Source: a virus. Taken from it: 34,579 bases of DNA. The stretch's first letter is position 1. Each line of letters opens with the position of its first letter. The position numbers and the translations under genes are program-made. The notes below the pieces were generated by a model, which saw only the letters and a program-made list of their open reading frames with translations, was not told the origin of the DNA and did no database searches. The stretch is from positions 1 through 34,579 of the IMG/VR virus record IMGVR_UViG_3300007351_000038; one strand, written 5' to 3'. Positions 14,646-23,185 of this stretch are shown piece after piece.

Positions 14646-15176
14646 TTAAATTGGTCTCGTTTGGTTTGCGATCGTTCTCGTCACAATCTGAAGGGCTTGT
14701 CGGAATAAGGTATTAATGTCCGATTGCGAGTTCCGCACGATTTGCCGCATGAATGGTTTGGGCTTCGTTCCTCGATGATTCACTCGCATTGCAAACACGG
14801 CTGTGCCCTCGGTGCGGCGGTAGTAGCGCCTGCCTGATGCCGACGTGACGTACCGCGCGCCGCCGCCCGTTTCCCATCGCAGCGCTCGCGCGCGCACGGG
14901 AAGGATCAAGTGCGGCTTCGTTCCGTATTCCACGAACGGAGCGTACTTCGCCGTTGGAAACCATCGGGATTGCAGGTTGCCTCTTACGAAACGAAAACTT
15001 TGTAACAGGAAACCAGTTCGGAACGGAACGGGATTATTTTTCAATGTGTGCTTGGCAAAGACCGCACTCGTTGCGTCAACGGCTTTTTGCAGGATCGGCA
15101 CTGCAATTTTTGGATACTCCCGCAGCGCGAGCCGCAATTCTTTTATTCCCTGAATTTCTACTGCAATAGCTGGCAT
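14646..15176 (-). CDS. HK97 gp10-like tail completion/head-tail joining protein
   Basis: The 176-aa protein contains the family hallmark YAPFVEYGT and a final PFMRQIV segment. The middle part is basic, with many Arg and Tyr (SGRRYYRRTEG). The start is the ATG at 15176 (MPAIAVEIQG), 4 nt after the preceding stop (TAAAACCATG); an in-frame extension to 15248 would overlap that gene. Members of this family act at the head-tail interface of siphoviruses. Confidence 0.8.
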   Translation of the reverse strand: MPAIAVEIQGIKELRLALREYPKIAVPILQKAVDATSAVFAKHTLKNNPVPFRTGFLLQSFRFVRGNLQSRWFPTAKYAPFVEYGTKPHLILPVRARALRWETGGGARYVTSASGRRYYRRTEGTAVFAMRVNHRGTKPKPFMRQIVRNSQSDINTLFRQALQIVTRTIANQTRPI

Positions 15177-15180
15177 GGTT

Positions 15181-15807
15181 TTATACGAACGCTGGCAATC
15201 TGCGGTAGCGGGCGAGTATCTGCCTGTCGACCTCATCAAGCAGTTCATTCCATGTCACCGATCCGCCTTCGTACGACTCGGTTGCTTTTCCTTCTGCGTC
15301 GCGCTTTTTGAAAAGTTTTACGGCGAGGCGCTCCGCGAGGTCGCTCAAATCGAGCGGAAGCGTGTGCTTCGTCGTATCGCCCACGTTGTCGAAGTCGATC
15401 AGGTATCCCGCCGTGTAGGTAAACCGCAGGGTATTCGTGCCTTTCGGCGCGCGCCCGTAAATTTTTACAATTCCGCTTTTGCCGTCCTCGGCGAGTTCGA
15501 ACTCGTCTGCGGTGTATCCAGTCCAGCTCGGGTTTGACGGCGTTCCCGCACGGTATTGCGCGGAGGTCAGCGTCGTCACTGGCGCTTGCTTGAGCAGGAC
15601 GAATTCCTGCCGTTCGCCGTAGACCGAATAAACCTCGTTTGCGTAAGGCGTGCTTTTAAACCGCCTGCTGCATTCGGCTTCTATATAATCAGTGATCGCG
15701 CTCACAAGGCGATCGAGCAGGACATCGTGCTGCGCAGTGGTAAGCTGCAGCCGATCCTTGATTCTGTTTTTTGTGGTTAGGGCGTAGCCCACGACCTTTT
15801 CTGCCAT
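15181..15807 (-). CDS. Head-tail connector/adaptor protein (gp6/gp15-like)
   Basis: The 208-aa protein opens with a helical segment (RIKDRLQLTTAQHDVLLDRLVSAITDYIE, quoted in part) and later has a beta-rich part ending in LRFTYTAGYLIDFDN. That pattern is frequent in gp6-like connector proteins, where a Y-x-A-G-Y turn follows. C-terminal helices (DLAERLAVKLFKKRDAEGK) complete the family layout. It would bind below the portal. It is preceded by an 88-nt hairpin-rich gap. Confidence 0.75.
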   Translation of the reverse strand: MAEKVVGYALTTKNRIKDRLQLTTAQHDVLLDRLVSAITDYIEAECSRRFKSTPYANEVYSVYGERQEFVLLKQAPVTTLTSAQYRAGTPSNPSWTGYTADEFELAEDGKSGIVKIYGRAPKGTNTLRFTYTAGYLIDFDNVGDTTKHTLPLDLSDLAERLAVKLFKKRDAEGKATESYEGGSVTWNELLDEVDRQILARYRRLPAFV

Positions 15808-15895
15808 ATGATTTTTAGCTCGGGGTTTTTATTAATGTCCCCGCTCCGAGCCCCCGAGCGTTGCTCGAGGGCACGTCAGCCGAGACACAACGGCT
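15808..15895 (-). other. Hairpin-rich intergenic segment
   Basis: On the - strand this 88-nt gap forms AGCCG/CGGCT, CCCTCGAGC/GCTCGGGGG and CGGGG/CCCCG stems in series. There is no U-run typical of a strong terminator, so it may be an mRNA processing or stability element. Confidence 0.4.
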
Positions 15896-16285
15896 TTAGT
15901 TCGCTGGCTCTTTGAACGCCCGTCCAAGGAGGATTTCAATCGCCATCGTGAATGAAGGCGTCGTTCCTGCGATGGTTGCGACTGCGCGGAGGTAACGCTT
16001 GCGCGAAGTGCCGAGTCCTTCAACGCGCAAAATTTGCGAATTGTTGGATGCGGTTACCTGCGTGAAGGTAGCCCCCGAAACGTCAGCCCAGCCAGTCGAG
16101 CCGTCAGCCGATTCTTGGATTTTGACGTCCAAGGTCGGGGTCGTGCCCGATACTGCTCCGACTTCGAGCGATACGGCTGCGGAGTTGTACCCGAGGGTAT
16201 CAACCGCGCTTCCGTTGGTCGTTGCTGTCAGCGCTGCTGGTCGTTGCGTAAAAAGCGCTTTGATTGCATCGTAAACTGAACGCAT
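15896..16285 (-). CDS. Phage structural protein, possible capsid decoration
   Basis: The 129-aa protein is beta-rich with SAAVSLEVGAVSGTTPTLDV and ADGSTGWADVSGATFT. Very similar small proteins occur next to major capsid genes in many siphoviruses and are taken as decoration or head-completion proteins. It is the second gene after the capsid gene. The exact role is inferred from position. Confidence 0.6.
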   Translation of the reverse strand: MRSVYDAIKALFTQRPAALTATTNGSAVDTLGYNSAAVSLEVGAVSGTTPTLDVKIQESADGSTGWADVSGATFTQVTASNNSQILRVEGLGTSRKRYLRAVATIAGTTPSFTMAIEILLGRAFKEPAN

Positions 16286-16400
16286 GGTTTTAATTCTTTT
16301 TACCTATGAACTTGTCAGCTCCCCATCCATCGACTATTGGTGGCTGCGGACGCGCCATCTACGGATGAGCGGGCGCAGGTATGCCCGAAGGTTTAATAAT

Positions 16401-16685
16401 TTACTCCTGCCCCTTCTCGCCGCCTTCGCCGTTCTCGGGTTGCCCCTCGCCCGACGCGGGCGGATTGTCCGTCTCGTTTGAAGTGCCCCCGCCTTCGCCG
16501 CCTACGTTGCTTTCGCCTTCGCCTGCGGGAGGAGTGGCTTCCGAACCTTCCTCTACCAGCGCGACTCTTGGTTCGGATTCGCCGCCGTTATAATTCGCGG
16601 CTTCGGCTTCAGTAAGTTCGACGATGTCTCCCTCGTTGTAGCCGTTGGTAGGATGAATGACTTTGTATTTTCTTTTGTCGCTCAT
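16401..16685 (-). CDS. Small acidic head-region protein, 94 aa
   Basis: A compact N-terminal part (KYKVIHPTNGYNEGDIVELT, about 45 residues) is followed by a low-complexity acidic tail rich in Glu, Gly, Asn and Pro. The N-terminal motif is common in small proteins next to phage capsid genes. It lies between the capsid and decoration-like genes. The acidic tail may be a disordered exterior arm. A possible Shine-Dalgarno (GGAG) lies 9 nt before the ATG, unusual in this window. Confidence 0.6.
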   Translation of the reverse strand: MSDKRKYKVIHPTNGYNEGDIVELTEAEAANYNGGESEPRVALVEEGSEATPPAGEGESNVGGEGGGTSNETDNPPASGEGQPENGEGGEKGQE

Positions 16686-16718
16686 GATTTTTTTCTCCGT
16701 TTATTGCTTATAAGCCGA

Positions 16719-16728
16719 TTCGACCTTT
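16719..16728 (-). promoter_or_regulatory. AAAGGTCGAA element upstream of the 94-aa gene
   Basis: The copy sits 34 nt before the ATG at 16685, within the gap after the capsid gene and just beyond a long hairpin. Confidence 0.35.
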
Positions 16729-16729
16729 T

Positions 16730-16787
16730 GCTTCGGCTCTGGCTGCATCGCCCCGAGGAAGGAGGCGATGATTGCCAAAACCGAAGC
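16730..16787 (-). other. Long three-part hairpin downstream of the capsid gene
   Basis: Arms GCTTCGG/CCGAAGC, TGGC/GCCA and ATCGCC/GGCGAT nest within 58 nt directly after the major capsid stop. No U-run follows, so it is more likely an mRNA stability or processing element that separates the strongly needed capsid message from the next gene. Confidence 0.5.
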
Positions 16788-16794
16788 CCTATGG

Positions 16795-17976
16795 TTAGGA
16801 CGCTGCGGTCTTTCCGACAACGAACGCTTTCGGAAGCGTGATCACGAGCGCGTGGCGGTGCTTGTAAACAAGACCCGTCTGATCCGCAAGCGCGATCTCC
16901 TTTCCACCGAAGCTTCCCGACTGATACTGCGCGACCCTCAATTCTCCCTTGTCGCCGAACGCCATCGCTTTCAAATTTCCGAACACGCAGAATTTTTTAG
17001 AAACTGCAGTTTGGGCGTTTGTCGGCAGGTGGCGGATCGTGTAAACGGGGAATCCGAGGATTTCTCCTGCGGGCTTGACCCCGCCTCCCGTCGGATTATT
17101 CGCAAGAAGGGCAACCGAGGGAGCGCCTGCCTGCGGCAGCACGTAGTTCCCTGCGGTATCCTTTTTCATGCGAATCTTTGCCCAGACGGTTCGCTCAAAG
17201 TAGAATGCCGCGCTGTCGAGCACGGACTCCTCCACTTGAGCGATCATGTCGGAAGCGTCGTCGAGCGTGAACTCTGCGAAGGTGTCCTCGCCAGTCGGAA
17301 GTGTAAATACGTTGACGTCCGCATTTTCCAAAATGCCGACGAACGGATTGCTCGTTCCGATGAATGCCTGCTTATCGATCATGTTGGCGAGTGCTTCGCC
17401 TCCAAGCGCAAGCAGCCAGTCCGCGAGATTCACCGAGGCGTCCTGTATCAGGTCGTTGCCCGTAACAAACGCAAGCTGCCACTTCTTGGCGATCAGCTTA
17501 GCTTGTCCGAACGTGAGACCAGTTACCGCGCCAGCAGCGTCTACGCCGAGGTATTCTCCTTCAAGGAAAGCTCCCGTGTACGCAGGGATGTCGAGTTCAT
17601 CGGTGTTGAGCGCCCACTTTTGAGCTTGGCTCATGGTGACGCCAACCGATGCCGCAATCCTTACGATTGCAGCCGCGACTTCCTTCGGCACGAGGTATCC
17701 GCCTCGATTGTCCTGCTCCTCGATGAGCGCTTCGTTCGCCTTGGTCTTGATGCCTGCTGCCGCTTTTGCGATCTCGACGAACGACATTTTCTGCTCCTCG
17801 GTGAGTCCCGTGCGGTCTTTTCCAGTGAGGGCGCGTTCCAGCCGCAGTTCCTCGACGATTTTTCGCGTCTCGGAAGCGACGAGGTCGCCGACGACGGTCT
17901 TGAGTTTCTCCTCCATTACGGAGTCAAACACCGCCGCCATCTTTTGCTCGAGCTGTTCTATGATTTTCTCGTTCAT
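16795..17976 (-). CDS. Major capsid protein (HK97 fold)
   Basis: The 393-aa protein has a helical N-terminal delta domain (about residues 1-100), then RGGYLVPKEVAAAIVRIA, the standard opening of the HK97 capsid body. The P-domain and A-domain segments LDIPAYTGAFLEGE, AFVTGNDLIQDA and EILGFPVYTIRHLP follow, with the C-terminal strand HALVITLPKAF. It directly follows the protease gene (TAACCATG junction), as expected. The N-terminal portion is probably removed by the protease during maturation. There is no fused extra domain. Confidence 0.9.
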   Translation of the reverse strand: MNEKIIEQLEQKMAAVFDSVMEEKLKTVVGDLVASETRKIVEELRLERALTGKDRTGLTEEQKMSFVEIAKAAAGIKTKANEALIEEQDNRGGYLVPKEVAAAIVRIAASVGVTMSQAQKWALNTDELDIPAYTGAFLEGEYLGVDAAGAVTGLTFGQAKLIAKKWQLAFVTGNDLIQDASVNLADWLLALGGEALANMIDKQAFIGTSNPFVGILENADVNVFTLPTGEDTFAEFTLDDASDMIAQVEESVLDSAAFYFERTVWAKIRMKKDTAGNYVLPQAGAPSVALLANNPTGGGVKPAGEILGFPVYTIRHLPTNAQTAVSKKFCVFGNLKAMAFGDKGELRVAQYQSGSFGGKEIALADQTGLVYKHRHALVITLPKAFVVGKTAAS

Positions 17977-17978
17977 GG

Positions 17979-19151
17979 TTATCTTTTTGCATTGCGCCTT
18001 TCACGGATTTTTTTATTCATCCGTTCGAGCGCAACGCTTAGCTGTGTGCTAATTGAGCTCAGAAGCTGCCGAGCCATTAGGTACTCGTCGAGTTCCTTGA
18101 TGGCGGCATCGACCCCTGCGCTATCCGACCTTTGCTTCGGGGCAGCGCCATCGCGCTGTTCCTCCCCCTCGCCACCCTCAGGGACTAAGCCCTCAAAGGC
18201 GGCGATTGCTTTTTTCAATAATTCGATGGCTTGATTGAATTGAACGGTCTTTAAGACCTCGGTAATTTTTGCTTTGCCTTCCTCTCCGTTTCCGTATTCG
18301 CTCTGCACGATCTCAATAATTCGTTTCGAATGGACGACGACCGCGTTGTCGATCTCGCTCTGCATTGCCGAAAGTTCCGCGCCGATCTGCTCGGCATCCT
18401 TTTTCTGCGGTTCGCCTGCCTTCGCCTTTTCCGCTTCGTGCGCCTTCATTAAGTCGCAGAATTCTTGGTTGTAGTCGGGGCTGTTTGGGTCGCAGAAAAT
18501 CGCTGCACATGCTTCGGGATCGTAGTTCTCGCTGTCGGGTTCGCAAATCGCGGGCTTGGTTTTCTTTTCCGCTATCTCTTTTGGCTGCTCGTCCTCGATT
18601 TTTATTTCGATGCCCTTGGTTGCAAGCATCGCCGTATCGAGCCCGAGTTCTTGCGCTTTGCTCAAAGACAACGCGAATGGATTGGCGGGAACTGGCACGA
18701 ATGAAAATTCGAGCAATTCCGCTTTGGTGATCACGCTGCCTTGCATCTCGCGGGCAATGAAGCCGACCGATGTCGCGCGGACAATTTTCAAGTCATAAAG
18801 CCGCCGCACCTGCTGGGCGAACGGGTTTGCTTTCTCAGGTGCGAATCGTCCCTTGGCTACGAGGTTGCCGTCGCGCGTTTCGATTTCGTCTGCAATGCCG
18901 ATCGGCAAGCTCCAGTAATCGTGACCCCATAAGACGACGGGGTTTGTTTTGTAGTGCGACAAGTCCCAGCCGTTCTGGTCAATCGATTCGCCTTGCCGAT
19001 CGAAGTCGGCGGTTGAAATTACGACCTCAAAGCTGCCCGAGTCCGTTGCGGCTTTCGTTTTCTCGACGAATTCCCGCATCTCTGCCGATTGCAGAATTTC
19101 GGTCATCTTGGCTTTTATTTCCTCGGTTAGTTTTTTTGCTGCTTCGTTCAT
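17979..19151 (-). CDS. Prohead protease fused to a scaffold-like domain
   Basis: The N-terminal 165 residues form an S78-type caudovirus prohead protease: H77 in VVLWGHDYW, S128 in RATSVGF and an acidic residue E149 in LLEFSFVPVPANP. The remaining 225 residues are charged and helical and would act as internal scaffold around which the capsid is built before self-cleavage. An odd part at about 205-235 holds a duplicated Cys motif (ICEPDSENYDPEACA and FCDPNSPDYNQEFCD). At 390 aa it is longer than a plain protease. The junction to the capsid gene is 2 nt. Confidence 0.85.
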   Translation of the reverse strand: MNEAAKKLTEEIKAKMTEILQSAEMREFVEKTKAATDSGSFEVVISTADFDRQGESIDQNGWDLSHYKTNPVVLWGHDYWSLPIGIADEIETRDGNLVAKGRFAPEKANPFAQQVRRLYDLKIVRATSVGFIAREMQGSVITKAELLEFSFVPVPANPFALSLSKAQELGLDTAMLATKGIEIKIEDEQPKEIAEKKTKPAICEPDSENYDPEACAAIFCDPNSPDYNQEFCDLMKAHEAEKAKAGEPQKKDAEQIGAELSAMQSEIDNAVVVHSKRIIEIVQSEYGNGEEGKAKITEVLKTVQFNQAIELLKKAIAAFEGLVPEGGEGEEQRDGAAPKQRSDSAGVDAAIKELDEYLMARQLLSSISTQLSVALERMNKKIRERRNAKR

Positions 19152-19181
19152 GGTTTTAATTAAATTTTTAATTGGTAATGG

Positions 19182-19191
19182 TTCGACCTTT
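19182..19191 (-). promoter_or_regulatory. AAAGGTCGAA element upstream of the protease gene
   Basis: The copy lies 31 nt before the ATG at 19151, starting at the stop codon of the BppU-like gene, followed by an AT-rich stretch and AAAACCATG. The arrangement closely matches the one before the major tail gene. Confidence 0.35.
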
Positions 19192-19514
19192 TACCTTGGC
19201 AATTCGGGCTGGACGATTGCGACGATGTCGCCGAATGTGACGACCTTGCCCGATCCGAACGTGACCTCGATCTCGGCGTAGTATTGACCCGTTTCGTCGA
19301 AGTCCGTTGCCGCTACGTTGTACTTGCACGTTCCTGCTGTCGGCGAAATAACCGTCATCGTCCCGCTAAATTTCAAAGCCGTTGCGCCTTGTTTTTGGGC
19401 TTTGAATAAAATCTGCGAATTTCCAGTCAAATCAAAAGCATTCCCGTTTGCGTCCTGAAGGGTGAAGTTTATGTCGTATAGCTTGTCGCTTTTGAAAATT
19501 TTGATCTGGATCAT
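19191..19514 (-). CDS. BppU N-terminal-like small beta-sandwich protein
   Basis: The 107-aa protein reads as an all-beta domain with YDINFTLQDANGNAFDLTGN and QYYAEIEVTFGSGKVVTFGD. This matches the pattern of the N-terminal domain of phage baseplate upper proteins and related appendage anchors. It follows the 1199-aa repeat protein by one nt (TAAAATG), here within the head gene block. It may anchor or cap the long fibre. The role is inferred. Confidence 0.55.
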   Translation of the reverse strand: MIQIKIFKSDKLYDINFTLQDANGNAFDLTGNSQILFKAQKQGATALKFSGTMTVISPTAGTCKYNVAATDFDETGQYYAEIEVTFGSGKVVTFGDIVAIVQPELPR

Positions 19515-19515
19515 T

Positions 19516-22500
19516 TTATTGCTTGAGTTTTACAGCGAAGCTCCCGACTCCCGCAGCGAGTTTTATGTCGCGCGGTTCGACCTTGACCGAGTAGCTTACG
19601 TTCGTGGCTACGACGGCGAATGCAGTTGCTTCTCCTTTGATTGCTTTTATGAGCCCGTAAATGCCCGCGATTATGAATTCGCCGATCGGCTTCACGTATT
19701 CGGCAAATGCCGAATCGATGATGCCAATTGCTTCTTGGAAGGTTCTCGTTGTCGACCGATTGATTCTGTCCGCTATCGCCACGGCTTCGGTCAGTACCTT
19801 GGCGGTAATTCTTGATGCGAAGGTTTCAATGAGCGTTATCGCTTCCGCGAGCGCTTTGCCTGTTTGCTTCGTGAGTGATTCGGTGAGCGTGATTGTTTCT
19901 TGGATGGTTCGGCTCGCAGTTCTTGCGATGCTGTCGGCGATTGCCACGATCTCGGAAATCACTTTTGTTGCAGCGCGGTTTATAGCGTCTGCGATTGCAA
20001 TTGCTTCAGTGAGGGTTTTAAATTGCATTCCCGTGAGCTGTGTAGCAACGCTGTCGATGACTGATATCGTTTCGGCAATTGTTTTCGCCGCCTGACGAAT
20101 GATGCTGTCTGTAATCGCGACGGCTTCAGCGAAGACCTTGATTGCATTTCGCGCGATGCTGTCCGCTATCGTGATTGCTTCATTAATTGCTTTGCCCGCT
20201 TGTTTTGCGATGCTGTCTGCAATCAGTACGGCTTCCTCGAATATCCTTGATGCAGTAACCGTTCGGGCGAATAAATCGACGATGGCGATGGTTTCGCCGA
20301 CGGCTTTGCCCGCCATGCGGATTGCGGCGTCCGCAAGCGCCAGCGCCTCCGCGAATGTTTTGCCTGCCTGCTTTGCAGTTGAGTCGGCAATTGTCACCGC
20401 TTCCGCAATCACGCGCGTTATGCTCCGCGCGATTGAATCGGCTACCGCTATTGCTTCGGCGAGGAGTTTTGCTGCCTGCTTCGCCAATGAATCGGCGAGC
20501 GCGATTATTTCGCTGAATGTTTTTAATCCCTGCCTCGCAATCGAATCGGCGATTGTTGCGGTCTCGTTGAGAATCTTTGCTGTGATTTTCACCGCGATGC
20601 TGTCAATGATTGAGACCGCCTCCGCAAACGCTTTAATCGGCTGTCGGGCGAGCGTATCGGCAATTGCCACAATATCCGCGAGGACTTTGGTTGCTCCCCG
20701 CGCTGCGGAGTCAATAATTGCTACTGCTTCTCCGAGAATTTTTGCGGTAATCTTTGCCACTACCGAGTCAGCGAGCGCTATCGCTTCAGCAAGGACTTTC
20801 ACGCCTTGCTTGAGCAATGTATCCGCCAGCGTGATTGCGTCAGCGAGGACTCTCGCTGTTTGGCGCGCGATGGAATCAATAATCGCAACCGTGTCGGTTA
20901 GCGCTTTTGTTGCCTGCCGAATCATGCTGTCAGCGATTGCTATGGTCTCTGCTGCGAGTTCCTTTCCGATGCTTTTGGCGATCGTATCAACGAGCGCCAC
21001 CGCTTCCTCAAGCATGCGGTTGTATTGCTTGACGTTAATAATTGAATCGATGATTACGATTGTCTCCGCAAAAGTTTTCTGCGCTTGGTTTGCTATTGAA
21101 TCTGCAATTGCCACCGCTTCGGTCAGTACCCGCGTAATGCTTCGGGTCAAAGCGTCAGCGATTGCTATTGCCTCGCTGAGCGTCTTGCTGATAATTTTTT
21201 CCGTTACGGAATCCGCCAATACGAGAGCTTCAGCGAATACTTTTTGCGCCTGCTTGAGTGCAGTGTCCGCAATCACTATCGTTTCCTCAAACGTTCGCGC
21301 CGTTTGGCGCGCGATCGTGTCCGCAATCACCGCAATCTCCGCCAGCACCTTTGTCGCTTGGCGGGCGATGGTATCAATAACCGCGAGCGCCTCGCTGAAT
21401 GTTTTTTGCGCCTGCTTTGCGACGGTATCCGCTACCGCTACCGCCTCGTCAAGCACCTTTGCGGTTATCCGTTGCGCGAAGGTGTCGGCAATGGTGATCG
21501 CTTCGATTAGAATTTTTGCCGTAATCTTGAGGGCTATCGTCGGATCAATAATAGCGATGGTTTCTGCGAGCGCCTTTTGCGCTTGCTTGCTGATTGAGTC
21601 CGCAATCGCGAGCGCTTCATTGAAGGCGCGCTGCGTTTGTTTCGCCGCGCTGTCGGCAATCAACACCACCTCGCTGAATGCTTTTGCTGCATCCCGAATT
21701 ATCGAGTCCACAATCGTTACAATCTCATCAAGAATTTTTGCGGTGATTTTTACAATCACCGTCGGGTCGACAATCGCCAGTGCTTCGCTCAATGCTTTTT
21801 GAGCTTGGCGCGCAAGTGCGTCCATAATCGCTATCGCTTCCGCGAACGCGGTTTTGGTTGTCGATTTCGCTATTGAGTCAGCGAGCGCTACCGCCTCGTT
21901 CTGAGCTTTTTGAGCTTGGCGCGCGAGGGCTTCGGCGATAACGACCGCTTCCGTCAGCGTCTGCGTGAAGTTCTGCCCAGACGCTGGCGTGTAGTCGATT
22001 GCGATTCCGCAGTCGTATTGCGTGACGTCCTGCCCGCTTGAGCTCGTTTTGTCCATGCCGACCTGAAGCGAGTCGATGCTCGTTTTCGTCCACGCGCCTC
22101 CGCTTTGTGGGCGGGTCGCGTACGATCGGCTGTAGAAAAACTTGCCAGTCGTAATTCCCGCGTACCACGAGAATTGCGTGCTCTCTTTTCCGACCATGTT
22201 GCAAGTTGTTGCCGATCCTGCGGTTGATCGGAATCCGAGCACCCAGAACGCAACCGCGTTGATTGTGTCGCTTGCTCCGATCGGTGTTGAATCCTCAAGC
22301 CCGAACATTTCCTTTGCAGCCGCGTTTGCTGCCTGCGTCAGCGCGTTCGCCTCATTGGTCGGAATGTCGTCCACATAGTCCCATCGGTTCGTTCCCGATC
22401 CGACGGTTGTATCGAATTGGTTTGCGTCCCCAGCCGCATTCGGCAGTCGGTTTATCACCTTGCTGTCGCCGTGGTACTGGTCGTCTCTCGCAACCACATC

Positions 22501-23115
22501 GTCGAAGTAGAAATCTATTGGCTGGCTGTTGGCATTCGTGACGCCTCCGATGTTGACCGAGTTCACGTTTTCCGTCCCCGTGTTAAGGGACGTTCCCGTC
22601 TGCGTACTGCCTCCGTTGACTTTCATTTCAAGAATGCCGACCGTGGCGCTAATCACGCATTTCCATTCGATGCGTACCCATGTGTCCTCGGCAATCGAGA
22701 CGTCTGCTCCGACTTGAACGGCAGTTTGCCCGTCCAGTTCGTACCAAAGCTCGAGGTGTCCCGTCGTCGCGCTGTCTTGGTAGAAGCGAATCGACATAAT
22801 GTTGCCGAGGTCGGCTTGCTCAAGCACGAGGATTTTGTATTCGTTCGGCGCGAATGCCGACGCCCCGTTGTGCGACCAGCGGAACATGAATTTTCCGTAG
22901 CTATTCGCCACTGCTGCTCCCGAGCTGCCGCTCTTTTTTGCATCGTTGTAGTCAAAGAACAGGAAGTGAGCTTGTGTGCTCGCTGCCATGGCGCACTTCA
23001 GCGAGCGAGCTCCCGATCGGACAATCGTTGTTTCAAACGCAGGCGTGCCCGCGCCCGTACCCGACCATTCCCGAAGGTCGCCCGATTCGTAACCACTAAT
23101 AAAATTAATCGCCAT
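19516..23115 (-). CDS. Giant repeat-containing phage surface/fibre protein, 1199 aa
   Basis: Residues 1-210 resemble a concanavalin/LamG-type jelly roll (SGDLREWSGTG at the start, IDFYFDDVVARDD at the end). Residues 210-385 form a second beta-rich domain. From about 386 to 1140 come some 40 repeats of about 18 residues, consensus F-x-E-A-I-x-I-A-D-S-I-A-R-Q-A-x-K-x, with occasional KITAKIL variants. A non-repeat C-terminus of about 60 residues follows. The alternation of hydrophobic residues and strict spacing suggest a long fibrous solenoid or coiled fibre. It lies between portal and protease genes, so it may be a head fibre or whisker instead of a tail fibre. Confidence 0.7.
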   Translation of the reverse strand: MAINFISGYESGDLREWSGTGAGTPAFETTIVRSGARSLKCAMAASTQAHFLFFDYNDAKKSGSSGAAVANSYGKFMFRWSHNGASAFAPNEYKILVLEQADLGNIMSIRFYQDSATTGHLELWYELDGQTAVQVGADVSIAEDTWVRIEWKCVISATVGILEMKVNGGSTQTGTSLNTGTENVNSVNIGGVTNANSQPIDFYFDDVVARDDQYHGDSKVINRLPNAAGDANQFDTTVGSGTNRWDYVDDIPTNEANALTQAANAAAKEMFGLEDSTPIGASDTINAVAFWVLGFRSTAGSATTCNMVGKESTQFSWYAGITTGKFFYSRSYATRPQSGGAWTKTSIDSLQVGMDKTSSSGQDVTQYDCGIAIDYTPASGQNFTQTLTEAVVIAEALARQAQKAQNEAVALADSIAKSTTKTAFAEAIAIMDALARQAQKALSEALAIVDPTVIVKITAKILDEIVTIVDSIIRDAAKAFSEVVLIADSAAKQTQRAFNEALAIADSISKQAQKALAETIAIIDPTIALKITAKILIEAITIADTFAQRITAKVLDEAVAVADTVAKQAQKTFSEALAVIDTIARQATKVLAEIAVIADTIARQTARTFEETIVIADTALKQAQKVFAEALVLADSVTEKIISKTLSEAIAIADALTRSITRVLTEAVAIADSIANQAQKTFAETIVIIDSIINVKQYNRMLEEAVALVDTIAKSIGKELAAETIAIADSMIRQATKALTDTVAIIDSIARQTARVLADAITLADTLLKQGVKVLAEAIALADSVVAKITAKILGEAVAIIDSAARGATKVLADIVAIADTLARQPIKAFAEAVSIIDSIAVKITAKILNETATIADSIARQGLKTFSEIIALADSLAKQAAKLLAEAIAVADSIARSITRVIAEAVTIADSTAKQAGKTFAEALALADAAIRMAGKAVGETIAIVDLFARTVTASRIFEEAVLIADSIAKQAGKAINEAITIADSIARNAIKVFAEAVAITDSIIRQAAKTIAETISVIDSVATQLTGMQFKTLTEAIAIADAINRAATKVISEIVAIADSIARTASRTIQETITLTESLTKQTGKALAEAITLIETFASRITAKVLTEAVAIADRINRSTTRTFQEAIGIIDSAFAEYVKPIGEFIIAGIYGLIKAIKGEATAFAVVATNVSYSVKVEPRDIKLAAGVGSFAVKLKQ
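19690..21960 (-). repeat. Degenerate 54-bp repeats (18-aa units) in the giant fibre gene
   Basis: About 40 tandem 18-codon units diverged at nucleotide level but keep the pattern EA-(I/V)-x-(I/L)-A-D-(S/T)-(I/L)-A-(R/K). The divergence argues for long selection rather than recent expansion, though recombination could change the copy number. Confidence 0.75.
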
Positions 23116-23185
23116 GGTTTTTGCGGGCAGTCGCGCTTTTTACTGCTTTCCATTCGACGTCGGCGCTGCCTGCCCGATCAAATCT

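Noticed and set aside
16768-18234. 488-codon open frame on the + strand
   Set aside because: It lies opposite the well-supported capsid and protease genes and has an Arg/Cys-rich composition typical of antisense translation.
20099-21802. 567-codon open frame on the + strand
   Set aside because: It is the antisense of the 18-residue repeats; its low-complexity Ala/Ser/Ile product mirrors them and it lacks a gene context.
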